Source: Branchinecta lynchi (Eukaryota; Arthropoda; Branchiopoda; Anostraca; Branchinectidae). From it: a stretch of DNA of 64,000 nt. The notes beneath the pieces are model-generated. The model ran no database searches, was not told where the DNA came from, and saw nothing but the letters and a program-made list of their open reading frames with translations. Made by a program: the position numbers and the translations under genes. This document shows, one piece after another, positions 1-11,899 of this stretch. The number at the start of each line of letters is the position of its first letter. Position 1 is the first letter of the stretch. The stretch is taken from assembly GCA_023053575.1 (NCBI GenBank), contig JAKZAP010000014.1, positions 15,030,938 to 15,094,937 of the forward strand, given 5' to 3'.

Positions 1-75
1 AAAAAACTACTTTCACACTCCACGTTTGAGCGCTTGCGCACTTTTTGTTTTCTATGAAATATATTGCTCCTAGGT
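1..75 (+). repeat. Family H fragment (right end)
   Basis: The first 75 bases align by eye with 55863-55940, sharing TTTCCCACTCCAC-like sequence and CGCTTGCGCACTT. This is the terminal part of the family H repeat found in full at 54640-55945. The rest of the copy would lie left of the window. No coding content is seen. Confidence 0.6.
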
Positions 76-78
76 CAG

Positions 79-193
79 GAATGTTTGTTGCCGGAAATTT
101 GGTCTTGCTTTTGAAGATGACCTACTACAGAGGATGGATTTCTATGGAGCTGAATGTCAGATTGAGATTAAGAAGTCCATGTTTTGGTCCTAG
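79..193 (+). CDS. Possible terminal coding exon (weak)
   Basis: An AG at 77-78 is followed by 37 open codons ending at TAG 191-193. The peptide contains FGLAFEDDLLQRMDFYGAEC and then an Ile/Lys-rich tail, a composition more like real protein than most frames here. No family is recognised. The polypyrimidine tract before the acceptor is poor, and 37 open codons can easily arise by chance, so this is only a candidate last exon of a gene to the left. Confidence 0.2.
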
Positions 194-1540
194 ATGAGCC
201 CCCTCACATCCCGTCGCCAGTGCGTCGGTCCGAGTAGGTCACTGACAATCCGTTTTTGCTGTATTCGTAGGCCCAATTTTTAGACAGTTCTATTCCAACA
301 TTTATTTTCAGGTTATTTCTCGTAAAGTATAGCGTATTACATAATTTATCGTCGTTTTAATGTTTTTTGAAAATATTTCATATGTTGGCCTCTTCTAGCT
401 TTAAGCTATTTGGTATTAAAGTTGAATTATTGATTGATTGGTATACATTAAAGTTCATAAACATCAAAAGAAAAATAAGATACATGAAAGAAAAAAAGAC
501 ACTAAGGTGGGAGTGTATTTCATATAATGCCCAACCGTTCCTGCGCAGAAGATCTACTTTTCTTGTTTTTCCTTGATTCGATTTCCCCAACTGACAAATA
601 CTTTCCGTAATTAGCCGACATCTTTTATTACGGAACCGCGAATGTTAGTAAACATGTGAGAGAAGAGAAAAATGTAAACGAGTGCCGTGATACCGTTTCT
701 TTAGTGTTTGTTCATTTAAACATTAGGAAGCGAATTTGGAACTTACGTAAAAGGTCTCAAAACGCCAACTGCAGTTTTTGCGAATCAAATAACTTGGTTG
801 CTAAATCATTACAGGATACGTTACACCGAGCTTCTACAGTTTTTTTCACCTCACCGCCTAGTAGATATTGAAAATAATATTTAATAAGACTGCTAAGCCC
901 CAGCCAATAAGAAAACCAGATTATTATTTTTTCACCCGGAGTTCTGTAAGCTCTCCTAGAAAATTAACATCATTATTCCCGGAAACTCTTAATTTGTATT
1001 CCTTCTCCGGTGATAACGTTTTCGAAATTTGCTATTTGCTTAAGGGAGCGCGCTGTAGCGTGTCAGATGAATTTCACAATGTTTCTGATTTTGGTAGGAA
1101 AACAGAGCAGTTTATTTGCGTTTTTTTTTGTCTTTGAACTGCAAAGCGGGGGAGCCGGATAGTCGAGAATGAGTTTCGGCTTTTTCCAATCTGGTAGTTC
1201 TGTTTGTTTAAGCGAACTTCCGATTCGCTGAGATGAGGAGGTGGGAAGCTAACTTCCTCCTTGTGTCAACCGCACTTGAAATTACGAAGTTGCAACATGA
1301 GGCGCTCGGGCGAAAAATGATGAGATTCTCACCACCGATTGTCTCAAAAGTCAAATAGAACAATGCGGGTGGGAAGCTGGAGATCAGCTAGGAAAGTTGC
1401 TAATTTTGCAGACCGCGATAAATAGTACGCAGAAACCCATCACAAAAGGGAAATATAGAAAAACAGAAAGAAAAAAAAATCAGAAAACTATGAAAAATTG
1501 TTTTGTTCCGCTGTGGCCCGACTGGGTTTTTGGTAATTAT
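194..1540. other. No gene recognised
   Basis: AT-rich sequence with short, unrelated ORFs on both strands (the longest is 89 codons at 868-1137 +). None shows a recognisable domain, splice structure or similarity to the other repeats of the window. Probably intergenic or intronic. Confidence 0.5.
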
Positions 1541-1548
1541 AGCATATC

Positions 1549-1725
1549 ATAGCCAGGGGGGTAGGGGGTCCACCCCCCCTTCCCCGAAACATACAAAAAT
1601 AGTCATTTGTTATAGGCTTTTCCCTCTGATCTACGTCTTTTTTGTCCAAACCGTGGGCAACCCCCCACGCCCCACCCCCCGAAAGGCACCCCACCCCCCG
1701 AAATAAATTCCTGGATACGGGCCTG
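1549..1725 (-). mobile_element. Family C hAT-like MITE, copy 1
   Basis: Reverse-oriented copy. The right end reads CCTGGATACGGGCCTG and the left end keeps only a shortened inverted repeat before its G-run. Imperfect 8-bp target duplications flank it (AGCATATC at 1541-1548, ATCATATC at 1726-1733). The interior has the family's G-run, C-run and AAAAGCCTAT-type core. Non-coding. Confidence 0.8.
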
Positions 1726-1733
1726 ATCATATC

Positions 1734-3063
1734 ATATATTGGTGCCATAAGCCACATAATTTCAGTAAGGTTTTTTCATAACTAGTAACTGCAGACTGGA
1801 CATCTGCCTTAGTCATCAAAGATCCCCGACCACCCGACACCCGCGCTAGCTTCTGAGACCCTAGTTTTACTTTCCTGCTCGTCTACAGTCACCTACTACA
1901 CTAGCTTTATAGGAGCGGACTGATCTGCCGTGCAATGGAAGAGAAGCCATCACCAGTCGATAGGGTATTATTGTAAACACCACTATACTAACACCAGTCA
2001 ACACTGTTTACAACTGATAAAAACATGAATCATCCTTTCTTATATTACAGATGGCATTCAAGACGGAATTTTTTAACTCTGACCATTGGAAGCACAGCAA
2101 AAATCTCATCTATTTCAATTTTTCAGTTTATTTGATAATAAAGCAAAAAATATCCCTCGCGCCAATTCCGCCCACTCATGGATTATTCAGAGGATCACAC
2201 GGTGGATTACAGCTTGGGGGACATAGACTTCCTTCTTAAAAATGTGGCTGGTTGTTGGGCAACAATGACACAAGTACCTCTAAACACATTATTGATCGAA
2301 AGAAATCATACCAATTATTTGGCTGTATATTTCTACTTCTTATTCGTATAACAGCTAGATTTTATATTTTTATCAGATTTTCTGATCAAGATCTATTCGA
2401 AGCTTGCCAAGGTAGGTGCTTCCGGATCGCGCCACTAGATGATCGATCCCACGGTCGTACTGAGTCCTGATTTGAACTGGGGAATTTGGCGGGTTTTTCC
2501 GATTTGGTTTGAAAGGGAATCCGCTTTGTTATTGCACATTCGCGCGGCAGTTAAAAAAAAAAAAAAAAAAAAAATTTCCACAACCATGCAGCTTCACAAG
2601 TAAATTCACTTTGATTATTTCTGACTTCACGCAACTTGTCTGGCGTATCGATGCGACACTGAACGAACATATAGCAACGCCCATATTAACCTAGAGTTTT
2701 GGTCGACATAAAATAGTCAAGTTTCGCTTGTTCGGGAATAGTTGTGAAGATTATCGAGGGGATGAGATTCTGCTTGACTAAGCGTGCTTCCTGGCGGAAA
2801 TGAAGGTTCATAACAGAAGAAAAATCGGACTTGTAGTTTCTGACTACGGGAAGCGAAACCCGCAGGGCAGATCGGGGTTTGCCATCAATGCGAGAACTAT
2901 GACTCAAACTAAACCGTGTGACCCCCCCATCCCCCCCCCCCGCCACACCCACACACAAGAACATGGAATGCATTACTTGGTTTATGAAGCCTGACCATGA
3001 CAATTTCCGTTCGTCCCGTTTTCTTTTTCGATTTTTCGCTTTTGTCTTTATTCTATTTTGTTT
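1734..3063. other. No gene recognised; poly(A) run
   Basis: No supported gene. It contains a 22-base A run at 2553-2574 and a C-rich patch near 2922-2941. The ORF on the minus strand at 2686-3108 runs over this low-complexity sequence and into the start of the next family A copy, so I do not call it a gene. Confidence 0.5.
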
Positions 3064-3887
3064 TTGGGATCCCAAGACATAAGTGGAGTGATACTTCTGA
3101 CATCGCAAAAGTTGTCCGTCAGTCCGTCTGTTAGCACGACAACTCTCGAAGGGAATGAGATAATTTAATGAAACTTGGTGTGAGGTTTCTTTGAGTCAAG
3201 GGTAACGTCAAGTTCGTAGACTTGCTCTGTAGCCCTAAATTTAGGGGTGGGGGAAGGGGTTCCAATTAAGGGGCAAACCTCAAATTTAAACAGATAATGT
3301 GACAGTCGATTAAGAGATCAGAAGACATGCTGAATACGATGGTGAAAACCATTTTCTCGCCGGCAAGAAAGACTACGTGTCCGGACACGTAGTTCATCCG
3401 AAACTCGGCAAAAACCGGAAAGCTGGTTAAAAGTAAAAGTTTCATTTGAGGTTGATTAAATGTTCAATTTTAGGGGAAAGAAGACATGCTGAGCACTTAC
3501 GTGAAAAGTATTTTCTACCCGGACAACTAGTTCGCCCGGAATCCAGCCAAAACGGAAAAATTGTTAAAAGTAAACATTTTATTTGAAGCTGATTAGATGA
3601 CAGAGATTTATTTGAAGTTAATTAGATGTTCTTTATAGAGATACGGATAGACGATGAATTCGTTTAATTAGTTCGCTCGGAATGCGGCTGAAACCGGAAA
3701 TTTGGTAGAAGTAAAGCAGGAAGTTTCGGTCAGTATCGTCAAAATAGATATGGCTTATAGAGGTATATCTGAACTTGGTTTTCTCTGATGATTAGCCTGG
3801 CAAAGACTGGATCTGGCGAAGAGAAGACCCATTTGTCTGGATTAAATATTAGACTTTTAGGATCCCATCTAAACCTTTGGTCTGTTC
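3064..3887 (+). mobile_element. Family A element, copy 1
   Basis: It opens with GGGATCCCAAGACATAAG, then a GTCCGTCAGTCCGTCTG microsatellite, the ATGAAACTTGGTGTGAGG module, a G-rich tract and several units of about 135 bp carrying GACATGCTGAA and TCGCCCGGAATCC. It ends at GGATCCCATCTAAACC plus TTTGGTCTGTTC. The layout matches the other complete A copies. There is no coding capacity. Confidence 0.8.
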
Positions 3888-4092
3888 AGTTTTTACTCCG
3901 AAAGCTTGAAAAACCACCCTAATGGTATGTATTAAAACCGTACTAATTACTCCTTCGGTTGTGACCCTGTCAAAACCTTTGCTGATGTTAATGCTGTCGT
4001 GTTTGGCTCTTTCGGGACGCGCCAGATTCCAGATTACTGCGACAATCAAGTTTATCGGCGAGGAAACCTGTAATGTCCAGTAAATATTCTTT

Positions 4093-4165
4093 GCGAATCA
4101 GATCAAGAAGGGCCGAAATATAGCTCTAATAAAACTCAGCTGACATGTCCGTTTTGCCTTGTCAA
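4093..4165 (+). mobile_element. Family M retrozyme fragment
   Basis: It contains AAGAAGGGCCGAAATATAGC followed by TCTAATAAAACTCAGCTGAC, which is the 3' half of the family M hammerhead ribozyme and its downstream arm. The CUGANGA half of the core is missing, so this copy should not cleave. Confidence 0.7.
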
Positions 4166-4479
4166 ATTAATGTCACGTGTTTGTGGGATCCCAAAAACGT
4201 ACGTGACGGGGATACCTATAAAATTGTAAAGTTGTTAGTCCTTCCGTCTGTGTCAGTCGTCTGTATCAGTCCGTCCGTCCCAAAAGGTAAGTGGAGGGAT
4301 ACCTGTGACATCGCAAAAGTTGTCCGCCTGACCGTCCGTCCGTCTGTCAGCTAGCGCGATAACTCCGGAAGGGATTGAGATATTTTCTCAGAACTTGGTA
4401 TATGAGGGTCAATTGCGTCAAAGTACATTTAAGTTCGTAGATGGTCCCCATAGCTGTATATATATATAAGTGAGTGCGT

Positions 4480-4550
4480 TTCTTAGAATTTTTGTTGCCA
4501 TGGCCCTCGGGCTTTTTTGGTAAATTATATTCTATTCTATTCTATATTCT
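4480..4550 (+). mobile_element. LINE 3' tail, (TATTC)n
   Basis: TTGTTGCCATGGCCCTCGG, then a T-rich stretch, AAATTATA and a (TATTC)n tail. The same GCCATGGCCCT block ends the zinc-knuckle LINE copies at 12418-13597 and 57311-57672, so this is an extreme 5'-truncated copy of that LINE (or a SINE using its tail) inserted in family A. Confidence 0.65.
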
Positions 4551-5010
4551 ATGGATGAGGAGGGTTTCAAATTGAGGGGCGAAACAAATATTTTTTAAAA
4601 GCTAATGAAATAGTCGATTTATTGTGTAAGGAAACATGCAGAAACCCGAATATGAAGGTTATTCTCTTGTCTGACAAGTAGTTCGTCCGGAATCCGGCCA
4701 AAACCGCAAAATTACTTGTAATTAAAACTTTTATTTGAATTTGATTAGCTGTTCGATTTACGGGTAAGAAGACATGCTGAATCCATATATGACAATCATT
4801 TCTCACCGAACGTATAGTTTACCCGGAATCCGGCTGAAACCAGAAAATTATTTAAAATAAAAATTTTGAAAAGAGGTTCTGTGCAGGGGTAAGGAGTTTT
4901 AGTTTTTTGTCAGAGAATTAGTTCGCGCGGAATCCAGCCGAAACCGGAAAATTTTGCAGAAGTAAGGAAGGAAGTTTTGATCAATTTTGTTAAAGTAGAT
5001 ATGACGTATC

Positions 5011-5172
5011 CATGCCCGTATCCAGGAATTTATTTCGGGGGGGGGGGGTGTTGCCCGCGGATTGGACAAAAAAAAACATGGATCATAGGGAAAAGCCTAT
5101 ACAAAATGAATATTTTTTTATGTTTCGGGGGGGGGGGGTGAACCCCCTAACCCCTCCGTGGATACGGCCTTG
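5011..5172 (+). mobile_element. Family C hAT-like MITE, copy 2
   Basis: 162 bp from CATGCCCGTATCCAGGAATT to GGATACGGCCTTG, with internal G-runs at about 5037-5048 and 5127-5138. Flanked by GACGTATC (5003-5010) and GACGTACC (5173-5180), an 8-bp target duplication with one mismatch. Nested in family A copy 2. Confidence 0.85.
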
Positions 5173-5504
5173 GACGTACCATAGGCTATAGGGGTGAACG
5201 CAAATGCTGAATCCATATCTGAACTTGGTCTTCTCAGATGATTGCCATTGGCCTTAATCTGTTTATAAATTTGAACAGTACAAATGTTTAAGGAGCCTCG
5301 CCAAGACCAGTTGCCTGGAACAAGTTTTAAACTTTTGGGATCCCATCGAAACCTTTGGTCTTGTTCTTATCGCCAGGAATTTCGGAGTGTGGCTAAACTC
5401 CTAAGCCGTGTCTAATTGTTTACAATAGTGACTCGGTTATCTCAGAATACTTGAACAGAAATTGTATTTACTACGACTGATCCTTTAAGAATTTGGTACC
5501 AGTA

Positions 5505-5875
5505 AAGACACACAAAATTTCTTTCATATATAGTTTACTGCGGAAGTTTCCAACAGATTCTCTAAAAAAAGAAAGAAATCGGAGCAAAAATGTCGTAAAA
5601 CTACTCTGCGGAACTACTAGAAGCAGTTATTTGTTTTCGCCAGAGGAGAAGGTCCCGGATTTCAGACCATAAATAAATCCTGCTTAAGGACACAAAAAAT
5701 CTCTTTCATATTTAGATTACAGCGGTGTTTCCAACGGATGCTCTAAGAAAACAAAATCGGAACAATACCAGTACCACCGAAAAACTACGGGAACTAGCCT
5801 AATAGAAGCGGATATTGTTTTCACCAAAGGAGAAGGGCCAGATACCAGGCCACACGTAAAATCCTGCTTACCTTA
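5505..5875. repeat. Two-unit tandem duplication of about 180 bp
   Basis: Two diverged units in direct order. Each has GACACA..AAAT, CTTTCATAT.TAG, TTTCCAAC, CGGAAC/CGGAGC and a closing AAATCCTGCTTA (near 5677 and 5857). Spacing is about 180-182 bp. No coding signal. Confidence 0.65.
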
Positions 5876-5996
5876 TAGGAACCCACGCTTCTCACTTTGC
5901 AGGTCAAGGTCGCGTCACGACCGAGGGCCACGCTCACGTTTTGCGGATCGGCCAAGAATTCGGGGTGCTCTAGAATAATAAGGCCAAATCATTTTC

Positions 5997-7914
5997 ATGG
6001 CACATGGCCTTCGGCCAAGTGCCATATAGCGATCGCAATTTCTGTCCGTCCGTCGGTCGGTCGGTTTGTCTGTTGGCTGGTCTGTCCAGGGTTTGCTAGT
6101 TCGGGCACTTCCACATTAGCTAGAATGATGAAACTTGGCAGGCATATCACGGACCCCAAATGAATAAGTTGGAAATAGTCACTTTCCCAATCCGAGCATC
6201 GTGGGGGGGGGGGGGGGGGTGGAAAGACGGGGAATCCAGAATCGTGAGGTGTTTATAGCTTTTGAACGGGGGATTGGATCTTAATGAAACTTGATATTTG
6301 GAAAGAATTCCTGCCTCACACGAACATCCCGACCGGATCCGGTGGAGGAGGGAACCGGAAATCATCGGAAACGCTATGAGTGGAGGGATCGAGATGAAAC
6401 TTGGTGGGTAGACACCAAACCAACACTAGATACATAGGTTGACAAAACCGAACCGGATTCTGGCACTGTGGGGGGAGCTGGGGGGGGGGCGGAATTTTGG
6501 TGATCCCGCGAGTGTGGTACTTCCTGATGTACTAAGACGGTGAAACTGGGCTCAGGCAAGGACTCGAACAAATTGACTTGAGAATAGTCGTTTGCTGGTG
6601 GTTTGTATGATCTGACCATCTTGGGGGGAGTGGAGGGATGGGGAATCCGGAATCTAGTGGCATTCATAACTTTTGAACGAGCGATCCGATTTGAATGAAA
6701 CTGCGCAAGTGGAAAGAAATGTCATCTCAGATGTTCCATGTCAAGTTCGGACCGGATCCGGTACTTATGGGGGAAGGGGGGGTTGAAGGGGCACCGGAAT
6801 TTTTGCGACACGCTTGAATTTCGTGGGAAGAACAAACATAAGCCCTAGATACATTCTTGCCAGAACTAGACGTATCGGGGCTCTTTAATTTGGGGGGAGT
6901 TGGAGGGGGTTGCCCAGAACTCAGGTGATCGCGAGTGAGGATACTTCCAGATATGCTAATGACGATGAAACTTGGAAGGCATATTAGTGACCCAACCGAA
7001 TAGACTTAAGGACCTGACACAATGCCATTGGGATTTTCGAGGGAGTTGAGGGGAGGGGAATCCGGAAATTACTGATTTCTGTTGGTTGTGGTACGACTCG
7101 AGTAAAACTTTTCTGGTGATAAGAACTGGTGACCTATACAGGCAAGACGTGTCTCCGAACCACATGCGGGAATGGTTGGAAGAGGGGGGGGGGGTCCGGA
7201 AACTTTGTGACATTCACAAAAACCAAACGAATGGACCGAATGAGATGCAACTTTTACAGTACCGATTGTATGCGACATAGTTTGTTTTTTTACGGTTCAG
7301 ACCGGATCCGACCAGGGTAGGAGAAGGATGAACCGGAAACCGGAATTTTGCAGATATGCTTCGATTGGAGTCAGACTTGAAGGACGAGAAGAGGAGATGT
7401 CAGAGATACGACGTCTCTGTGTCCTAGTCGTATTTGGACACAGTGTGAGGAGTTGGAGGGAGAGTCTCGGAAATTGTGTGGCTCGTGTAGGGGTCAAACG
7501 AGTGGAGGGATTTGAATGAAACTTGAAGAGTAGAGATGTTCCCTAGATGACATAGTTTAGGGTCTGGACCGGATCTGAACACGGAGGGGGGGGGGGGGGT
7601 ACCATAGTTTCGCGAGAAATGCTCAGACTCGAGCGAAACTTGATAGCCGGTAAGAGAAGATACTTTAGATGATGTGTCTGGATCAGAATCGGCCGTGGTA
7701 GGGGGAGTTTGAGGGGGACAAGCACCGGAAATATTGTGCCCTGACATTTGCTCTAGATGATCCGAGGCGATGCCGGAAATGCTCAGACTCGAGTGAAATT
7801 AGATATCCTATTTCTAGGTTCGATCCTAGGAGGTTGAAGGGGGTATTTTGTGACGTTCTCAAGTTTGTTGCAACACCTAGTCATAACAAGTGCCATATGC
7901 GCTGGTAGTTCTTG
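5997..7914 (+). mobile_element. Family B element, copy 1 (diverged)
   Basis: It starts at a hairpin (ATGGCAC.TGGCCTTCGGCC AAGTGCCATAT), followed by GTCCGTCCGTCGGTCGG, and ends with CAAGTGCCATATGCGCTGG plus TAGTTCTTGTTT. The interior is a string of diverged units of about 140 bp, each with a G-run, GGATCCG-type sequence and ATGAAACTTG. Flanks are T-rich (ATTTTC left, TTTC right). The units differ much more from each other than in the copy at 50652-52843. Confidence 0.8.
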
Positions 7915-7915
7915 T

Positions 7916-9701
7916 TTCAGCTTGTTGATACTACGGACGGAATCCAAGGAAATCGGGAAATTTGGTGGGCTTCGTGTTATGTACTTATTAGGTGTTTCCA
8001 TAATAAAGGTAGGGAGAGGTGCAAAATTGATTTCCGCTTATGTGAAAGTCATTTTCTCCCACTCTGCTCATCCAGTACACGCGTCACACGTAAGCAGGTC
8101 ACTCTAGCGGAATATCGAAGCTAGATATGGAATGTTAAAGTTAAACTGAAAAGCATCTTGTTTTTGTAACATTTTATTGAACAAATATAACTATTTAGAT
8201 TGTGTTATGTGATTTTTCATTTTTTGTATTTTTCACTATATACCCTAGTCAATAATCTCTACAGCCGTCACCATAACGCAAAGTTCTACAATGACGCGGC
8301 TTTTCAATGGCTGCAGTGGTGAGGTGGGTGAACACTGTAGCTCAAACATATATGGACGAATGGCAAGTACTTCATCAGCACTTTCACCCGTCTCCCAATC
8401 GATTTCATTTGCCATTCTTTGTTTCTTTGTAAACCCTTTTTAGCTGCGTTCTTTGTCACGGGAGTTCTCACCGGTGGTCTCCGGTTTTTCTTATAAGCCG
8501 TTTTTGCATCCACCGGTGACTTCTCACCAATCTTATAACCCGTTTTTGAACTAATCAGTGTCCGGTTTTATCTCACCGGTGCGGACTAACCAGAACCTGT
8601 TCGTGAGCCTGGCCTCAGCGACAAGTTAGCCAGTTTTCATCAACTCACAGGTGAACCAAAAAACCGCGTTTTAAGGGAAGAACTAGACACTGGTGACTAA
8701 ACACCAGTGACAGCCCGGAGTGCAACGAACGCAGCTTTTGTTAAGCATACGACACAGGTTCCAGCGAATAGAGGTCCAATGCATAAAAATCGGTTATTAC
8801 TGATCAGTGGAGCAACGAGTAACGAATTTTCATCGGGTCTTCAGGCCTATTAAAGCGAACAAGTGATGGGTGACCAGATTGTCATATCACAACCCTTTTC
8901 GGTTAAACTTTAATGATCTTCCCATAAAGCAAAAGCTAAGACGGAATCAGTTTTCGTCGGGTTTTTGCGCTGCTTTCGGAAGTTGCTGAGCTTTCCCTGT
9001 AGTTTTCGGGGTCCAGATACGGTTTCAGCTTTACCGTGTTTCCAGCAGGTTAAAAGAAAGCTGACGGTTCTGAAATCAAAATTAATCAAAGACATGGCAA
9101 ATTTAGGTAATTACGGTAACTTACCCTAACGAGCTCTTTCACAACTTCAGATGTGGCCCCGAGCATTCTCGAGCAGAATGATCTGTATGATTGGTACAAA
9201 TAAGCTAGTACAATTCCTCTAAAATACAAGCCGTAGTAAAATAGGTTGTATTCCAGTATCACTCACGTGAGCACGTGACTTATTTGAAACTGCTGAGTTT
9301 CCCAAAATTTACAAAAATGTCTTCGTGTATAGTTAGTTGTATACACATAGGCACATAGCTGTGTCTATAGTTCTAACTAGACATAATACAAACACCTACA
9401 GGTAAAACAAGTATGTTTACCGCTTAAACCGGATGTGAATATGATAATTATCGACCGAGTTTGAAGGCTTTAATAAAAAAATTATCAGTCGAGTGAATAA
9501 ACTGATTTTTAGTAACAACCAAAGTGCTTAGTGACAATATTTGTTTCATGGCGAAAGACATTGCATAAATCTACCTGATACATCTTGAGCACGATATCGC
9601 AATAATTCGACAAGATGATTTTTGAATGACGTGTAAAGGAGCTCCGTTGTGTGGGCCGATACATTAGCGAAAGCATTAGCCCTGGTAGGGCGATCGTATC
9701 G
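7916..9701. other. No gene recognised
   Basis: No supported gene. The stretch 8460-8720 repeats the word ACCGGTG several times (for example near 8469, 8511, 8575) without a clear period. Other short ORFs are unremarkable. Confidence 0.5.
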
Positions 9702-9709
9702 TCCGTTAG

Positions 9710-9999
9710 CAGGGTTGCCACATGTCGCACGATAGTGTGAATTGTCACTCTATGTTCTTTTTCTCACTCTTGTCCTACGCAGGACATAAAAATCACTCTA
9801 TTTCAGAAAATGACTAAATATGTCATTTTTGCAGCAGGGATTCCGACCAGAAGTGACTATTTCAATTTTTTTGTTTTCATGAAAGTAAAGTTAAGATTGT
9901 CATTTTTACAGAGAAGATTCCGACCAAAAGCCCACATTTCATGAAAATAAATTTCACTCCCAATTCACTCTCTGAAATATTTTGTATGTGGCAACCCTC
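9710..9999 (+). mobile_element. Family N hAT-like MITE, complete
   Basis: 290 bp with inverted ends CAGGGTTGCCACATG and TATGTGGCAACCCTC. Flanked by TCCGTTAG (9702-9709) and TCCATTAG (10000-10007), an 8-bp target duplication with one mismatch. The CAGGG start and 8-bp duplication fit the hAT superfamily. The interior holds two related segments with TCATTTTT.CAG and ATTCCGACC. No ORF of note. Confidence 0.8.
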
Positions 10000-10007
10000 T
10001 CCATTAG

Positions 10008-10672
10008 TAGGGAGGTATCGCCCGGGTAGGAAGGTAATACAGCACGTGTCGCTGCTACTCGCTGGCAGGAGGCACACTTTTCCGTCGGACGTACTTGCAT
10101 TGGCTGGCCTACTTCGTGGTGCTGTGACCCCTTCGCGGATTGAATGAGTCTCGGCTAGGCGATAAGGGCGAGCAAAACTTTTGTAAGAATGAATAGTTTG
10201 TAGTCCGACCGCCAGCTCGTCAAAAGACGCTTAGTTTCGAAAACACTCGACCCAAAAGGTACAGTCAGTCTGACGATACCATTTTGTAGGCCAACAAATC
10301 CTGATTCAGAATATGCTTGGAACGGTGGTCTCCGACGCTGGCTTAACTCCTAAAAACGCTTTTTTGTTTTCGTTTATACTTGCTTTTTGGAAGTGTTAGA
10401 CCCTTCTCGAAAAGTACCTATTTTAGTTGACAATTGCTCAACAGGTAGTGCGCACAAGCAAGAATCGCCGCTAATTAGTTAACCCTACAGAGAAGACACG
10501 TAAGAGGAGATAAAATTGCGAAACAAACATGACAGTAAAAGCAACTAAAGATCAGACTTTCTTGCTACTTACTCAGAGAACGCCGTAAAAGGCAAAATAT
10601 TTGATTTCTGACTAGTAACAGGGGAAATAATGTAGCTGAACTTGGCATGGTAATACGATGATTTTTACCCAT
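10008..10672. other. No gene recognised
   Basis: No supported gene or repeat match. The left end continues the pre-insertion context of the family N element. Confidence 0.5.
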
Positions 10673-10680
10673 GGTTGCAG

Positions 10681-10857
10681 CCTGGCCCGTATCCAGGAAT
10701 TTATTTCGGGGGGAGGGGGGGGGGGGTTGCCTGCTGGTCGGAAAAAAAGTACAAAAAACACATAGATCAGAGGGAAAAGCCTATACAAATTATGATTTTT
10801 GTATGTTTCGAGGGGGGGTGTCAACCCCCTAACCCCCCCCCCCCTGGATACGGCCTT
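10681..10857 (+). mobile_element. Family C hAT-like MITE, copy 3
   Basis: About 177 bp from CCTGGCCCGTATCCAGGAAT to CCTGGATACGGCCTT, with an internal G-run and a C-run. Flanks GGTTGCAG (10673-10680) and GGTCGCAG (10858-10865) form an 8-bp target duplication with one mismatch. Confidence 0.85.
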
Positions 10858-10865
10858 GGTCGCAG

Positions 10866-11389
10866 CTCAGTCTGTCTGGTCTGTTTATAATGTGAACAGT
10901 TACTTGAATGCGAACAATGCAGGTTTGTGGTAAATGGTAGAACGTGTAGTAAAGGGTACTAAACAACCTGATGTGAAGACGAATGGACGTCAATTAACCT
11001 GTTGTACCGACAAGACTTGAACTTCTCGGGTGCACCTTACGAAGTTTGCACAATTTAATTTCTTACGTATATGGAGGGTACAAGACCTCGTTTTTACACT
11101 ACCTCGATTGTTGCCGCGAAAATGTTCGTGTGGGGGGCAGGTGCTCTGTCGACTCGGATGAAGAATAGGGAATTTGATTTTGTGAAGCAACGTTGGCAAA
11201 GTTTGAGATTTGTGTGTCCCATTCAACTCGTCTTTTTGTGCTTTAGATATTTCGTGTGACATTTCAGTACACGAGCATATTATCTGAACCAGTTGTAATC
11301 CCTGTAGTTGTTGATTCATTCCAGCAAACTTAGGTTATTAAGCAACAAACTCGCATCACATCCTTAGTCAACGAGTGTCTATTCCTGGC
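10866..11389. other. No gene recognised
   Basis: No supported gene. A 109-codon minus-strand frame at 10990-11319 has no recognisable domain. Confidence 0.45.
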
Positions 11390-11865
11390 ACACGGAATCA
11401 GCGGGTTCAATTTGGTTAGATTAACTTTTCTGCCGACAGTAGCCCACTATACCAGATGATGGCACTTAGTTCTGAGGAGGTTCAGGTCTACTTATTTATT
11501 AACGGTTTATTCATAATCAACGGGTTCGATTTGGTTGTAATCCATTTTTCAACCACTGTGTTTGATAGCTATACTCATTATTGAGAAGAAATAATGGAAT
11601 AGTGTCAGGCTTCATTCTATTTTAAGCCACCTATTCCGGAATTTATAATCGGCATATTCGAAATCAGTGGGTTCGATTTGTTCGGAATCCATTTTTCAAC
11701 CTAGTGTGTTTGAGAGCGATACTTCTTATAGAGAGGAAATATTGGAACAGCATCGAGCTTCATTTCTACTTTAAGCCATCGTTTCCGGAACCAGTTCCCG
11801 GCATATTCGCTATCAGGGGGTTCGATTTGGTCGGAATCCACTTTTAAACCTACTGTACCGTTTGG
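11390..11865. repeat. Family Q tandem repeat, about 120-150 bp
   Basis: Four diverged units marked by AATCA.CGGGTTCGATTTGG (near 11402, 11521, 11668, 11818), each followed by GGAATCCATTTTTCAACC and TACTTTAAGCCA. Spacings are about 119, 147 and 150 bp. Non-coding. Confidence 0.7.
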
Positions 11866-11899
11866 GTTAGGGGGGTGTCACATTTTCAGGACCTGGCGG

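Larger units (their letters stand above)
4191..5365 (+). mobile_element. Family A element, copy 2 (two insertions)
   Basis: The 5' GGGATCCC is at 4195, a partial duplication of the start follows near 4280, then the GTCCG repeats and AACTTGGTATATGAGGG. The 3' end GGGATCCCATCGAAACC plus TTTGGTCTTGTT lies at 5338-5365. It is interrupted by a LINE 3' tail (4480-4550) and by a family C MITE (5011-5172), so it is older than both. Confidence 0.8.

Noticed and set aside
2686..3108. 140-codon minus-strand frame
   Set aside because: It runs across a C-rich low-complexity patch and the first bases of a family A copy. No domain.
3064..3887. Family A considered as a canonical Helitron
   Set aside because: No 5' TC, no CTRR 3' end and no 3' hairpin immediately before such an end. 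Only a Helentron-like relationship remains possible.
7790..7815. GGTTCGATCC, resembling a tRNA B box
   Set aside because: It lies inside family B, forms a local palindrome (CTAGGTTCGATCCTAGG) and has no A box or cloverleaf around it.
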